Below, one piece after another: positions 44,877 through 53,847 of a stretch of DNA of 64,000 nt. Numbering within the stretch: the stretch's first letter is position 1; each line of letters starts with the position of its first letter. Source of the DNA: Knoellia koreensis (lineage in GTDB: Bacteria; Actinomycetota; Actinomycetes; Actinomycetales; Dermatophilaceae); contig NZ_JABEPQ010000003.1 in the NCBI RefSeq assembly GCF_013041615.1, positions 1 to 64,000 on the forward strand, read 5' to 3'. Both the position numbers and the translations under genes were made by a program. Under the pieces are notes generated by a model. That model did not search any database. It was not told the DNA's origin and worked only from the letters and a program-made list of their open reading frames with translations.

Positions 44877-45208
44877 GCCGCCGCGACGGCGACGTCGTCG
44901 AGGTCTTCGCGGCCCTGGGCGACCGCACCCGTCAGGACCTGCTGGACCTGCTCGCGCGGGGCCAGGGCTCGAGCTCGGCCGCGCTCGCCGAGCCACTCGG
45001 TGTCACGCGGCAGGCGGTCGAGAAGCACCTGCGGCTGCTCGAACAGGTCGGGCTCGTGACCGCCCGCCGCGACGGTCGCCGGGTCGCGTGGGCCGTGCGG
45101 CCCGAGACGGTGCGCCGGTCGGCGCAATGGCTCGAGGCGCGCAGCGCCGAGTGGGAACGCCAGCTGGCGCTGGTCAAGGCGGCGGCCGAGAAGGCGGACG
45201 GCGCGTGA
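44873..45208 (+). CDS. ArsR-family repressor
   Basis: 111 residues. A winged helix: VFAALGDRTRQDLLDLLARG, then ALAEPLGVTRQAVEKHLRLLEQVGLV and the wing TARRDGRRVAWAV. No Cys metal-binding pair, so the signal is probably not a metal; the coupled SRPBCC protein may supply it. GTG start within the SRPBCC stop. The two TGCAACC inverted repeats before the operon are the likely targets. Confidence 0.88.
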   Translation: MSRRDGDVVEVFAALGDRTRQDLLDLLARGQGSSSAALAEPLGVTRQAVEKHLRLLEQVGLVTARRDGRRVAWAVRPETVRRSAQWLEARSAEWERQLALVKAAAEKADGA

Positions 45209-45215
45209 CGCGCGA

Positions 45216-45264
45216 AAGGTGACCACGCGGCATACCGAGGCTTGGTATGCCGCGTGGTCACCTT
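45216..45264. terminator. Bidirectional hairpin of the GGTATGCCGCGTGG family
   Basis: The arms AAGGTGACCACGCGGCATACC (45216-45236) and their exact complement (45244-45264) form a 21-bp perfect stem around GAGGCTT. It lies between the ends of two convergent genes, ArsR and the MerR regulator, and is followed by only two T bases on either side. Confidence 0.8.
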
Positions 45265-45271
45265 GGTGACG

Positions 45272-46132
45272 TCAGTTTCCTTGTGCCGCAGCGCGACTGC
45301 TCCTTCGCGGCCCGTCACTATCGTCGGTCCGGTCCTCGCTTCGCTGCGATCCTCCCCCGCCGTGACGGTCCGCGTTGGCGTGGATCGCGTCCCGGACATA
45401 CTGCGCCAGCCCCGGCTCCTGGTCGTCGTAGGACTTCGTGAACCGCGGATCGGCGATGTACATGTCGCCGAGGTTGCGGTGGAACTCGTGGTCCAACGAG
45501 TAGAACCGGTCGTGGATGTGGCGACGGTGCGCCTCCGCGGCATCCATCGCCCCGGGCGAGTCGGCCGGCAGACCGGCCCGTTTGGCCGCGACGAACGCCT
45601 CGTTCACCGCGTCGGTCTCGGCCTTGACCGCGGCCCAGTCCTCCTTGGTGTACTGGCTGGTGCGCTGCTGCGACTGCTTCCACGCATCCGTGTCGCCCCA
45701 ACGCTGTTCGGCCTCGGCGGCGTACTCGTCGGAGTAGCTCTCGCCGAACAGCTCCTTCTGCTCTTCCTTGGTCAGCTTCATGCCTGACCCCTCCTTCTCC
45801 AGTGCTCGGTCGATGGCGTCGACGAGCTCGCGCATCTCGTCCAGCCGGTGCATGACCGCCGCGCGTTGGCGGCGCAGGTGCTGTGCAACGTTCTCGGGCT
45901 GGTCGAGCAGGAGACGGATCTCCTCCAGGGCGAACCCGAGCCGCCGGTAGACCACGACGTGCTGCAGGCGCGTCAGGTCGTCCTCGGTGTAGAGCCGGTA
46001 GCCGGCGGCCGAGCGTTCGCTCGGCACGACCAGCCCGATCTCGTCGTAGTGGTGCAACGTGCGCACCGTGACGTCGAGCTGGTCGGCCACCTGTCCCACG
46101 GTGAGCAGCAGCTGCTGCGCCTTTGCGGTCAT
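45272..46132 (-). CDS. MerR-family regulator, TipA-like
   Basis: 286 residues. The N-terminal MerR HTH (LLTVGQVADQLDVTVRTLHHYDEIGLV, R-x-x-Y-x-x-x-D region GYRLYTEDDLTRLQ) and a coiled coil are followed by a TipAS antibiotic-recognition domain (KLTKEEQKELFGE...YAAEAEQRWGDTDAWKQSQQR). TipA proteins turn on multidrug resistance when they trap a drug. The MFS exporter lies just upstream on the same strand, so the two may be one operon. An ATG three codons earlier is possible. Confidence 0.88.
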   Translation of the reverse strand: MTAKAQQLLLTVGQVADQLDVTVRTLHHYDEIGLVVPSERSAAGYRLYTEDDLTRLQHVVVYRRLGFALEEIRLLLDQPENVAQHLRRQRAAVMHRLDEMRELVDAIDRALEKEGSGMKLTKEEQKELFGESYSDEYAAEAEQRWGDTDAWKQSQQRTSQYTKEDWAAVKAETDAVNEAFVAAKRAGLPADSPGAMDAAEAHRRHIHDRFYSLDHEFHRNLGDMYIADPRFTKSYDDQEPGLAQYVRDAIHANADRHGGGGSQRSEDRTDDSDGPRRSSRAAAQGN

Positions 46133-46150
46133 GGCAACCACTGTGACGGC

Positions 46151-47728
46151 TCACGCGGCGTGAGGGTCAAGTTCCTTTGCGGTGTCATCGTGGACGACCT
46201 CGTCACCGCGCAGGAGCCAGCCGGTCAGGAGCGCCATGGCGAGCATGACGACGCCGGCGAGGACCTCGGTGACGCGCATGCCGGACAGGTATGCCGTCCG
46301 GCCGGCATCGAGGACCGCGTTGCCGAGGGTGCCCGGCAGGTGGGTGGCGGCGACGAGGGCTCCGGCCAGGCTGTCGTGGGCCTGGGCGCTTGCGCTCGGG
46401 TTGAGCCCGGGTGGCAGGAGGTCACCGACCCGCGAGCGGTAGCCGGCGGCGAGCACGCTGCCGAGGATGGCGATGCCGAGTGCTCCCCCGAACTCGCTCG
46501 TGGTCTCGAACAGGCCGCTCACCGCGCCGGCGCGCTCCGCCGGCGCGACGCCCAGGACGTAGTCGGTCACCAGGGTCAGGATCGCGACGGTGCCGCTGGC
46601 GACGACACCCGCGCCGACCAGGACCACCCACAGGGAGCTGCCGCGCGAGACGGTCGCGAGAACCGCGAATCCGGCTGCGGCCAGGGCGAATCCGAGCGCC
46701 ATGACCTTGGCGCGCCCGACCTTGCCGGACAGTGCTGCCGCGGTGGGCGCCGCCAAGCCGACTGCAACCGATGGCACGAGCCCCCACAGGGCGGCCCGGA
46801 GCGGGCTCATGCCGAGGACGCTCTGGAGGTACTGGGTGAGGACGACTGCGTTGCCCATGACGCCGAAGGTGCCAGCGATGTTCACGGCCACCGCCCCGCC
46901 GACGCGTCGGTCGCGGAACAGGGTCGGCTCGACCATGGGGTGTGCTGCGCGGCGCTGACGGATGACGAACAGCGCGCCGACGACGATGCCGACGATCCCG
47001 AGGACGGTCGCGCGGGCCGACCAGCCGTCGGCGGCGGTGGACTTCACGGCATAGATGAAGGGCAGGACTGCACCGAGCGAGAGGACGACGCTGGGCAGGT
47101 CGAGCGGGCGCCGCTCGGTGGCTCGCGATTCCGGGAGCAGGACGGGGCCGAGGACGAGCAGCAGCACCATGGCGGGCACGTTGACGAGGAAGACCGAGCC
47201 CCACCAGAAGTGCTCGAGCAGGACGCCGCCGAGCACTGGGCCCAGGCCGACGCCCGCTGTCAGGACCGCACTCCAGACGGCAACCGCCTTGGTGCGGTCC
47301 GCCTCGTGCGGGAAGAGGTTGCGCACCAGGGCGAGGGTCGAGGGCATGAGGGTCGCTCCCCCGATACCGAGCAGGGCGCGGGCACCGATGAGCACGACGG
47401 CCGAGGAGGCGTATGCCGCGGCGAGCGACGCGGCGGAGAAGGTCGCCGCTCCGAGCAGGAGGAGTCGGCGCCGCCCGATCCGGTCGCCGATCGCGCCCAT
47501 CGTGAGGAGCAGGCCGGCGAGCACGAAGCCGTAGACGTCGAAGATCCAGAGCATCTGGGTCGCCGACGGGTCGAGCTCGCGGGCGATGAACGGGACCGCG
47601 AAGAAGAGGACCGAGACGTCCATCGACGCGATGAGGAGCGGGAGGCACAGGACCGCGAGGGCGATCCACTGTCGGCGACCCGCTCGAGCAGGTGAGCTGT
47701 TGGTGGTGCTGATGGTGGTGTCAGTCAT
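46151..47728 (-). CDS. MFS drug exporter, DHA2 (14-helix) type
   Basis: 525 residues with about fourteen membrane helices. WIALAVLCLPLLIASMDVSVL is the first helix with the family's Asp, and WIFDVYGFVLAGLLLTMGAIGDRIGRRRLLL holds motif A; motif C follows in VGLGPVLGGVLLEHFWW. Exports drugs or dyes by proton exchange. The ATG opens MTDTTISTTN; the frame is open 38 codons further back but overlaps the operator. Divergent from a TetR gene. Confidence 0.92.
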   Translation of the reverse strand: MTDTTISTTNSSPARAGRRQWIALAVLCLPLLIASMDVSVLFFAVPFIARELDPSATQMLWIFDVYGFVLAGLLLTMGAIGDRIGRRRLLLLGAATFSAASLAAAYASSAVVLIGARALLGIGGATLMPSTLALVRNLFPHEADRTKAVAVWSAVLTAGVGLGPVLGGVLLEHFWWGSVFLVNVPAMVLLLVLGPVLLPESRATERRPLDLPSVVLSLGAVLPFIYAVKSTAADGWSARATVLGIVGIVVGALFVIRQRRAAHPMVEPTLFRDRRVGGAVAVNIAGTFGVMGNAVVLTQYLQSVLGMSPLRAALWGLVPSVAVGLAAPTAAALSGKVGRAKVMALGFALAAAGFAVLATVSRGSSLWVVLVGAGVVASGTVAILTLVTDYVLGVAPAERAGAVSGLFETTSEFGGALGIAILGSVLAAGYRSRVGDLLPPGLNPSASAQAHDSLAGALVAATHLPGTLGNAVLDAGRTAYLSGMRVTEVLAGVVMLAMALLTGWLLRGDEVVHDDTAKELDPHAA

Positions 47729-47740
47729 GGTGGCCTCACT

Positions 47741-47771
47741 GTGTATGTCGCATACTGTGAATGCGATACAC
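47741..47771. promoter_or_regulatory. Candidate TetR operator between exporter and regulator
   Basis: Imperfect inverted repeat GTGTATGTCGCAT...ATGCGATACAC, the left arm carrying two extra bases. It lies about 15 bp before the exporter gene. GTGTATC recurs at about 47791. Confidence 0.55.
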
Positions 47772-47828
47772 GGAAAGGTAGACCGTAAATGTGTATCTGG
47801 CAAGCAGTTATTGGGTAGGGTTCTCGAC

Positions 47829-48587
47829 ATGGCCCCGACCACGCCTCCCGTGCCGCTCCCGCGCTACCTGCAGCTGATGTGGGGCGTCGAGACGGGTGGA
47901 CGCCGTGGCCCCAAGCCGGGGCGGACGATCCAGGACATCGGCGCGGCTGCGGTCGCGGTCGCCGACCGCGACGGGCTCGCGGGGGTGTCGATGAAGTCGG
48001 TGGCCGCGGAGCTGGGGCTGACCACGATGTCGCTCTACCGCTACGTCGACTCCAAGGACGAGCTGTACGCGGTCATGCTCGACACGGCATACGGGCGACC
48101 GGACCCGGGGCTCACGACCCGCGGGAGCTGGCGCACCCGGCTCGAGCGGTGGGCACGCGCGATCGCGGCGGTGCGACTTGAACACCCGTGGACCGTCACC
48201 GTCCCTCTCGGTGAGCCACCGGCCACCCCCAACACGGCGCGGTGGACGGAGGCGGGGCTGGGTTCCTTCACAGGGACCAAACTCGATGCCCAGCAACGCT
48301 TTTCGTCACTGCTGCTGATCGACGGTTTTGTCCAGCAGCACATTCGGCAGTCGTTGACGCTGGGGTTCCTCGGTGAGGGCGGGCAGACGCTGGCCGGGTC
48401 GGACTCCTACCCGGAGAACCTCTACTCGGTGGCGGATCCGAAGGAGTTCCCGCTGCTGCTCGCCGGCGCCGGGGAGGCCCTTGCCGACGAAGCGCCCGAC
48501 GACGACTTCTTCGCCACCGAGCTCGACTTCGGCATCCGGACGATCCTGGATGGCATTGCCGTGCAGGTCGAGGCTGCCTCGCGCTGA
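47829..48587 (+). CDS. TetR-family regulator with TetR_C domain
   Basis: 252 residues. The HTH is TIQDIGAAAVAVADRDGLAG...AAELGLTTMSLYRYVDSKDEL; the C-terminal half has the long helical TetR_C-type domain found in repressors of drug efflux. The ATG lies in GACATGGCC; the frame is open for 81 codons upstream across the divergent promoter. Likely represses the exporter opposite and itself. Confidence 0.9.
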   Translation: MAPTTPPVPLPRYLQLMWGVETGGRRGPKPGRTIQDIGAAAVAVADRDGLAGVSMKSVAAELGLTTMSLYRYVDSKDELYAVMLDTAYGRPDPGLTTRGSWRTRLERWARAIAAVRLEHPWTVTVPLGEPPATPNTARWTEAGLGSFTGTKLDAQQRFSSLLLIDGFVQQHIRQSLTLGFLGEGGQTLAGSDSYPENLYSVADPKEFPLLLAGAGEALADEAPDDDFFATELDFGIRTILDGIAVQVEAASR

Positions 48588-48606
48588 GTGCTCGCGGGGC
48601 CCGCGG

Positions 48607-49248
48607 TTAGCGGGCCTTTGCGCCCGCGCTCTTCTTGCTTGTGCGCTTGGCGGCGGGTTTCACCGTGCGGCGCATGACGCAGTTCTTCAGCCCTTTGGGA
48701 CGGATGTAGTCGAAGCCGAGGCGTTCGTACATTCGGCGGGTGCCGTTGTAGAGGAAGGACGCCGACATCTTCTTGCCGGGGTCGACTTCGTGCGGGTAGC
48801 TCTCGACGACTCCGCCACCGGCCTGCGCGATGAGGTCGATGGCGCCTTGGGCCGCGGCCTCGGCCAAGCCGTTTCGGCGGTATCGGCGGTCGACGAAGAT
48901 GCAGGTGATCCGGTAGTCGGGGATGAGGTCGGCCTCGGCCTCGTACTGCTTTCGGTGGTGGATGCCGGGGAGCTCTTCGGGGGTTCCGTACTCGGCCCAG
49001 GCAATGGCCTCGTCCGTGCCGGTGCTCGAGTCGATGACGAGTGCTGCGTGGGCGATGCCGTCGCGGACCCACTGTTCCTTGAGTGCGCGGTTGCCTTCGG
49101 AGGTCTGGCCGCGCTCGGCGCAGTCGGGGTGGAACCACGTGCACCAGCAGCCGCTGAAGATGCCGTTGTGTCGTCCAGCCAGTCCCTCGAACAGCTCCCA
49201 CGTGTCCGGGGTGAGGGCCCTGATCTCGTACCCGTCGTTGGCGCTCAT
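48607..49248 (-). CDS. GNAT-family N-acetyltransferase
   Basis: About 213 residues. CIFVDRRYRRNGLAEAAAQGAI carries the acetyl-CoA-binding R-x-x-G-x-A segment, and FLYNGTRRMYERLGFDYIRP is the C-terminal wedge. FSGCWCTWFHPDCAERG holds a Cys cluster seen in a subset of GNAT enzymes. A basic tail (KRTSKKSAGAKAR) ends the protein. The substrate is unknown. It converges with the TetR gene, 19 bases apart. Confidence 0.85.
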   Translation of the reverse strand: MSANDGYEIRALTPDTWELFEGLAGRHNGIFSGCWCTWFHPDCAERGQTSEGNRALKEQWVRDGIAHAALVIDSSTGTDEAIAWAEYGTPEELPGIHHRKQYEAEADLIPDYRITCIFVDRRYRRNGLAEAAAQGAIDLIAQAGGGVVESYPHEVDPGKKMSASFLYNGTRRMYERLGFDYIRPKGLKNCVMRRTVKPAAKRTSKKSAGAKAR

Positions 49249-49341
49249 GGAGGTCACGCTACGACCGATAGCGGACGATCTGCGTCCGCGAGAGGAGACT
49301 TCCAGCCCGGTGGGCGGTGGCAGTGCGGGGCTGCGGGCGAC

Positions 49342-51411
49342 TTAGAAGGGTGGTGGGTCGTCGGCGTTGGGCCGGTGGCGGGTGGGGCGGTGGCTGGCGA
49401 GGTGGGTGGCGTATTCGTCGGTGAGGTCGACGGTCCACAGGCTGCCGGGGGTGATCAGTTGGCCGATGGGTTTGCCGTACTCGTCGCAGATGTTGCGGTG
49501 TTGGGGGCCGAAGCGTTCGCGGTGGTCGGTGAGGTACTCGAGGTGTTCGTCGAGCAGTGAGGGGAGCTCGACCGGGCGGTCTGTTGCAGCGCCGGTGTCG
49601 TCAGCGAGGGGTCGGCCGGTGGGGTCGAGCCAGGGTTCGGGGTCGGGGTCCAGGTGGTTGACCGGGTGGGTGGTTCGGGTGCGGCCGGTGGGGTCGGTCC
49701 ATTCGACGACGGCGCCGGGGAGCATGCGTACGGACCAGCGGCGGAGTTGTTTGGTGCGGTGGTGTCGTCGGCACAGGCAGATCAGGTTGCTCACCCGGGT
49801 CAGGGTGGTGCCTTCACGCCAGGGGGTGATGTGGTCCAAGTCGCAGAACGTGGCGGCGACGGTGCATCCGGGGAACCGGCAGTGCCCGTCCCTGGCTTTG
49901 ACGGTGCGGATCATGGCTTCGGTGGGTCGGTACCCGATCACGACCGGTTCCGGCACCGCGCACCGCCGCACCACCGCATCGGCCAGGACCGCTTCGGTGT
50001 CCCGGGCATCGTTCGTGTCACTCGAGTCGTTGACCTTGTGCGTGTTGGTCGGTGTGATGGTCCAGCTGCTGACCGGGGTGGAGGTGTAGGCGCCGGTCGA
50101 CTCGTCGCAGGGCAGGATGTCGATCCGCACCCGCCGAGGAGCCAGCGCCGGCAGCGCCACCGGTCGACCATCTCTTGTCGTGGTTGCGCGGGTTGCATCG
50201 GCGGCACGCAGCTTCTTCCTCTTGCGGCCTTTGCCTTTGCCCTTGCGGTTGTCGTTGCCGAAGCCGATGGTGTTGTCTCTATTGGCTTGTGCGCCGGGTA
50301 TCCGAGCGCCGGGCGTCCGGTCGTCGGGTTCGGTGAGGGCTGAGGGCCCTGTGACTGTGGGTGGCCTGGCTGCGGTGCAGGCTTGGCCGATGCCGGTGTC
50401 CCGCAGCACTTGCCGCACCCACGCGTCGAGGTCGGCCGTGACAACCGCCGCGTCCTCTGCGCCGGTCGCAACTGGTGATGCATCCGTGTGTCCGACTCGC
50501 TCGTTCGCGTGGGCACCGGAAGTACCGGTCAAGCGAGCCTGTCGGGTCTTGGGCGGGTCTTGCGGCTGTCTCGCGGACGGTTCGGTGACGTTTGCCAGCG
50601 CACCATGGAGCCGGGACTCGGGCACGGCGACTTGGATGACGTACTCGGCGCGGGTGTTGCCGTCGATGAACGCGAGCATCGCGTCCGCCCGCGCCTGCTC
50701 AATGCACGTGTTGTGTCCGGCGCGCACGTACTCGCGGGCGAGGGTGTCGATCGCGGACCACGCCTTCTGCGACTGCTCCACCGGCAACGACGCGACCCAG
50801 GTGTCGACCCCGGGCCCGTCACCGGGCCAGCGCTGCAGCGACCGCTCCTTACGCGCTTGGGCGGCTTTCTGCCGCAGGAACTCGGCCGCGACCTGTCCCA
50901 GGACGCGGCGCACGCGTTGCCGCAACCGCCCACCCGTCTCCTTGCCGAGGTGGGGTTCGATCTTGGCCAGCACCGCCTCAACGGCGTCGTCGGGGGCATC
51001 GGCCAGTTCGTGTTCGATGATGCTGGCCCGGTACGGGTCGATCCGTCCCTGACCCATCGCTTCGAGCACGCACGGGTACCGCCCCGCCAGCTGGGCTGCG
51101 ACCCCGACCCTGGTCTCCGCACCACGGGCGGTCACGCCCAGCTCGTCGCTGACGAGGGCGGCGGCGTCCATGCGGTGGTGGCCGTACCCGCGGAACTGCT
51201 CGACGACCTCACCGGTGCCCGGGTCGACGACGTCCTCGATCGCGGACACGTTCGCGATCGCCACCGTCTGCACGGCCTGCACCATGCTGACCAGGCGCTG
51301 GGTGTCACCGACGAGCTGGACGAAGTCGTCGATCGACTCACGTCGTGGGGCATCCGCCAGACGGGCAGCGTCAGCGCTCACCGTCCGCAACAGCCCCACG
51401 ATATCGATCAT
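49342..51411 (-). CDS. DUF222 / HNH endonuclease-domain protein (13E12-like)
   Basis: 689 residues. The N-terminal DUF222 region (VQLVGDTQRLVSMVQAVQTVAI to WVASLPVEQSQKAW) is followed by a low-complexity linker with a basic KGKGKGRKRKK stretch and a C-terminal HNH nuclease: GHCRFPGCTVAATFCDLDHITPWREG and LICLCRRHHRTKQ. Such genes are numerous and variable in actinobacterial genomes and resemble the mycobacterial 13E12 repeats; biochemical function is poorly known. ATG chosen at MIDIVGLL; the frame runs 44 codons further back. Confidence 0.88.
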   Translation of the reverse strand: MIDIVGLLRTVSADAARLADAPRRESIDDFVQLVGDTQRLVSMVQAVQTVAIANVSAIEDVVDPGTGEVVEQFRGYGHHRMDAAALVSDELGVTARGAETRVGVAAQLAGRYPCVLEAMGQGRIDPYRASIIEHELADAPDDAVEAVLAKIEPHLGKETGGRLRQRVRRVLGQVAAEFLRQKAAQARKERSLQRWPGDGPGVDTWVASLPVEQSQKAWSAIDTLAREYVRAGHNTCIEQARADAMLAFIDGNTRAEYVIQVAVPESRLHGALANVTEPSARQPQDPPKTRQARLTGTSGAHANERVGHTDASPVATGAEDAAVVTADLDAWVRQVLRDTGIGQACTAARPPTVTGPSALTEPDDRTPGARIPGAQANRDNTIGFGNDNRKGKGKGRKRKKLRAADATRATTTRDGRPVALPALAPRRVRIDILPCDESTGAYTSTPVSSWTITPTNTHKVNDSSDTNDARDTEAVLADAVVRRCAVPEPVVIGYRPTEAMIRTVKARDGHCRFPGCTVAATFCDLDHITPWREGTTLTRVSNLICLCRRHHRTKQLRRWSVRMLPGAVVEWTDPTGRTRTTHPVNHLDPDPEPWLDPTGRPLADDTGAATDRPVELPSLLDEHLEYLTDHRERFGPQHRNICDEYGKPIGQLITPGSLWTVDLTDEYATHLASHRPTRHRPNADDPPPF

Positions 51412-51942
51412 GTGTTCGATTGTACTCGGATTCACCGACAGCGACAAGAACTTGTCCACACCGAATCCTGTGTATTTCCAAGAGAATTCGTTCACAAGCC
51501 CGGCAGCCGCCGAAGGCCGCGCAAGGCCCTTCGACGAACGCACGCCACGGCACCCAAGCCGGCCGCGTCACGAGTAGAAGGGGCACGGACCAGCAACAGC
51601 AGCGCGCACGATCTGCCGGTCCTTCCCAGCGCCTTTTCAGCCCAACCACACCCCAAGGTGCGCCGCGCCGAGACCCGGCCACGCGGCATACCTGCGCCTG
51701 AGACCGGAGCAAGGCCCAAGGCGACCCCGCGAACAATGCCCAGTCGGCCAACGACCACCGCTGAGAGACGCCGGCGCCGCCCAAGTCACCGGCAGCCAGG
51801 CCCAACGTCCCAGCCCCTGAAACCGCACCGAGACTTCAGGTGAGCCGCAATCCACGCCCGGCCAGCCGATGCCGCGAGCAGGAGTCACCCACGCGGCATA
51901 CCAAGGGGCACAACGATACCCACGCGCAAGTCGACGCCGACC
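51412..51942. other. 530-bp region without a gene, two repeat copies
   Basis: Lies between the HNH gene start and the livM end, both on the minus strand. No coding frame is convincing. It holds two direct copies of CCACGCGGCATACC, at 51679-51692 and 51889-51902, and presumably the HNH gene promoter near its left end. Confidence 0.6.
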
Positions 51943-52971
51943 TCAGTCGCTGCGCGCCCCTTGCCGACGCTTGCGCAGCCACGCGTTGATGCCGTTGCGC
52001 GCGGTGCCCCAGATGCCGTGACGGAAGGCGAGCACGATGACGACGAAGATGGCGCCGGTGATGATTCCGGTGCCGTTGAACCCGGACGACGCGAGCTGGT
52101 CCTCGAGCGAGACGACCAGTGCCGCACCGAGTACCGGCCCCCACAGGGTGCCGATGCCACCGAGCACGGTGATGAGCACGACCTTGCCCGACGTGGTCCA
52201 GATGAGCTCCTGCAACGACGCGAACCCGTGGCTCACCGCGAACACCCCACCGGCGAGCCCGGCGAGCCCGGCCGACAGCACGAACGCCATGATCTTGTAG
52301 CGCTCCACGTCATAGCCAAGCGCCCGAGCACGTGCCGGGTTATCCCGGATCGCCACCAGCACCCGACCGAATGGCGAGTTCACCGTCCGCCAGGCGATGA
52401 AGACACCGATGAGGATGATCGGCAGGGCCGCGTAGTAGAAGTAGAACGAGTCGGAGTTGACCAGGTCGGTGAGACCACCGAGGTTCTTGGGGATCCCTTG
52501 GAGCCCGTTCTCGCCACCGGTGACGCTGCGCCACTGGTTGGCGATGAAGTAGATCATCTGCGCGAATGCCAGTGTCACCATTGCGAAGTAGATGCCGGTG
52601 CGACGCACGGACAGATAACCGATGGGCACCGCGAGCAGCATGGCGACCACGGCGCCACCGAGGATGGCGACGGGGAACGGCAGCCCGGAGTTGATCGCGA
52701 TGAGACCGGTCGTGTACGCCGACGTCCCCCAGAAGGCGGCGTGGCCGAACGACAGCAACCCGGTGTACCCCAGCAGCAGGTCGACCGAGATCGCGAACAG
52801 CGCCCATGCGGCGATGTCCATGGCGACAGGGGGATAGACGAACCACGGCAACGCCAGGGTCACGATGAGCCCGACGACCAGCATCGCCCACCGCACGACG
52901 GGACGACGACCCACGGCGGACGGCTCGGTGGGCAGCTCGACGTCGACCCGTTGTTCCAGCTGGGCGCTCAT
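51943..52971 (-). CDS. livM: Branched-chain amino-acid ABC permease, LivM type
   Basis: 342 residues with about nine membrane helices. GLLSFGHAAFWGTSAY and GRVLVAIRDNPARARALGYDVERYK are the family signatures; the latter is the EAA-like loop contacting the ATPase. A cytoplasmic N-terminus of about 25 residues and a basic C-terminus. The ATG overlaps the livH stop by four bases. Last gene of the liv operon. Substrate could be branched-chain amino acids, amides or urea. Confidence 0.92.
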   Translation of the reverse strand: MSAQLEQRVDVELPTEPSAVGRRPVVRWAMLVVGLIVTLALPWFVYPPVAMDIAAWALFAISVDLLLGYTGLLSFGHAAFWGTSAYTTGLIAINSGLPFPVAILGGAVVAMLLAVPIGYLSVRRTGIYFAMVTLAFAQMIYFIANQWRSVTGGENGLQGIPKNLGGLTDLVNSDSFYFYYAALPIILIGVFIAWRTVNSPFGRVLVAIRDNPARARALGYDVERYKIMAFVLSAGLAGLAGGVFAVSHGFASLQELIWTTSGKVVLITVLGGIGTLWGPVLGAALVVSLEDQLASSGFNGTGIITGAIFVVIVLAFRHGIWGTARNGINAWLRKRRQGARSD

Positions 52972-53837
52972 GCCGCTTCCTCCCGTCCGAACAAACCTGC
53001 GGGCCGGAACAGGATCACCAGCGCCATCAAGACGAAGATGAGGACCTGGCTGAACTGCCCCACATAACCCTGCCCGTACGCCTCGACCAGCCCCACGAGG
53101 AAGCCGGCGACGACCGCACCGAGGATCGACCCGAGACCGCCGATCACGACGATGGCGAACAGGATGATGACGAAGAACGACCCCATGTCGGCGTTGACCG
53201 ACCGGGTCGGCGCCGCCAGCACACCGGCCAACCCGGCCAGGGCGATCCCGAACCCGAACACCGGTGTCACCCAGCGAGCGACGTTGATGCCCAACGCCCG
53301 TGACCGCTCGGCGTCCTCGGTCGAGGCGCGGACGATCATCCCGACTCGCGTCTTGGTCAGCACCAGCCACACCACCACACACACCAGCACGGAGAACGCG
53401 GCCGCGAAGATCTGGTAGACGGACAGCTCCACCGACCCGAGGGACACCCGTCCGCCGAGTCCGGCCGGCACCGGGTAGGCCAACGACGACACGCCATACT
53501 GCCGCTTGACCAGGTCGACGGTGAACAGCGTCAGCCCGAACGTCAGCAGGAAGTTGTACAGCGGGTCGAGCTTGAGCAGCCACTGCACGAGCAACCGCTC
53601 CATCAGCACCCCGATGAGGAACATGACCAGAGGCACCACCACGAGCGCCACCCAGAACGTCATTCCGGTGTCCCGCAACAGGATTGCGGCGATCATGGCG
53701 CCGAGCATGTAGCACGCGCCGTGACTGAAGTTGACCACTCCGAGGACGCCGAAGATCACGGCGAGGCCGAGGGCGGCCAGGGCGTAGAACCCGCCGGCCG
53801 CCAGCCCCTGGAGCGTGTACTGGATGAATGCGGTCAG
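52968..53837 (-). CDS. livH: Branched-chain amino-acid ABC permease, LivH type (CTG start)
   Basis: 289 residues if started at CTG. Family members open MTAFIQYTLQGLAAGG-FYAL; here CTG-ACC-GCA-TTC-ATC-CAG encodes exactly that N-terminus, with GAGGG seven bases upstream. An in-frame TGA lies two codons before, so no other upstream start exists. The first GTG, 26 codons in, would remove the first membrane helix. Later signatures are VNFSHGACYMLGA and SRALGINVARW. The gene starts ten bases after the binding-protein stop. Confidence 0.88.
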   Translation of the reverse strand: MTAFIQYTLQGLAAGGFYALAALGLAVIFGVLGVVNFSHGACYMLGAMIAAILLRDTGMTFWVALVVVPLVMFLIGVLMERLLVQWLLKLDPLYNFLLTFGLTLFTVDLVKRQYGVSSLAYPVPAGLGGRVSLGSVELSVYQIFAAAFSVLVCVVVWLVLTKTRVGMIVRASTEDAERSRALGINVARWVTPVFGFGIALAGLAGVLAAPTRSVNADMGSFFVIILFAIVVIGGLGSILGAVVAGFLVGLVEAYGQGYVGQFSQVLIFVLMALVILFRPAGLFGREEAA

Positions 53838-53847
53838 GGCTCAGCCC

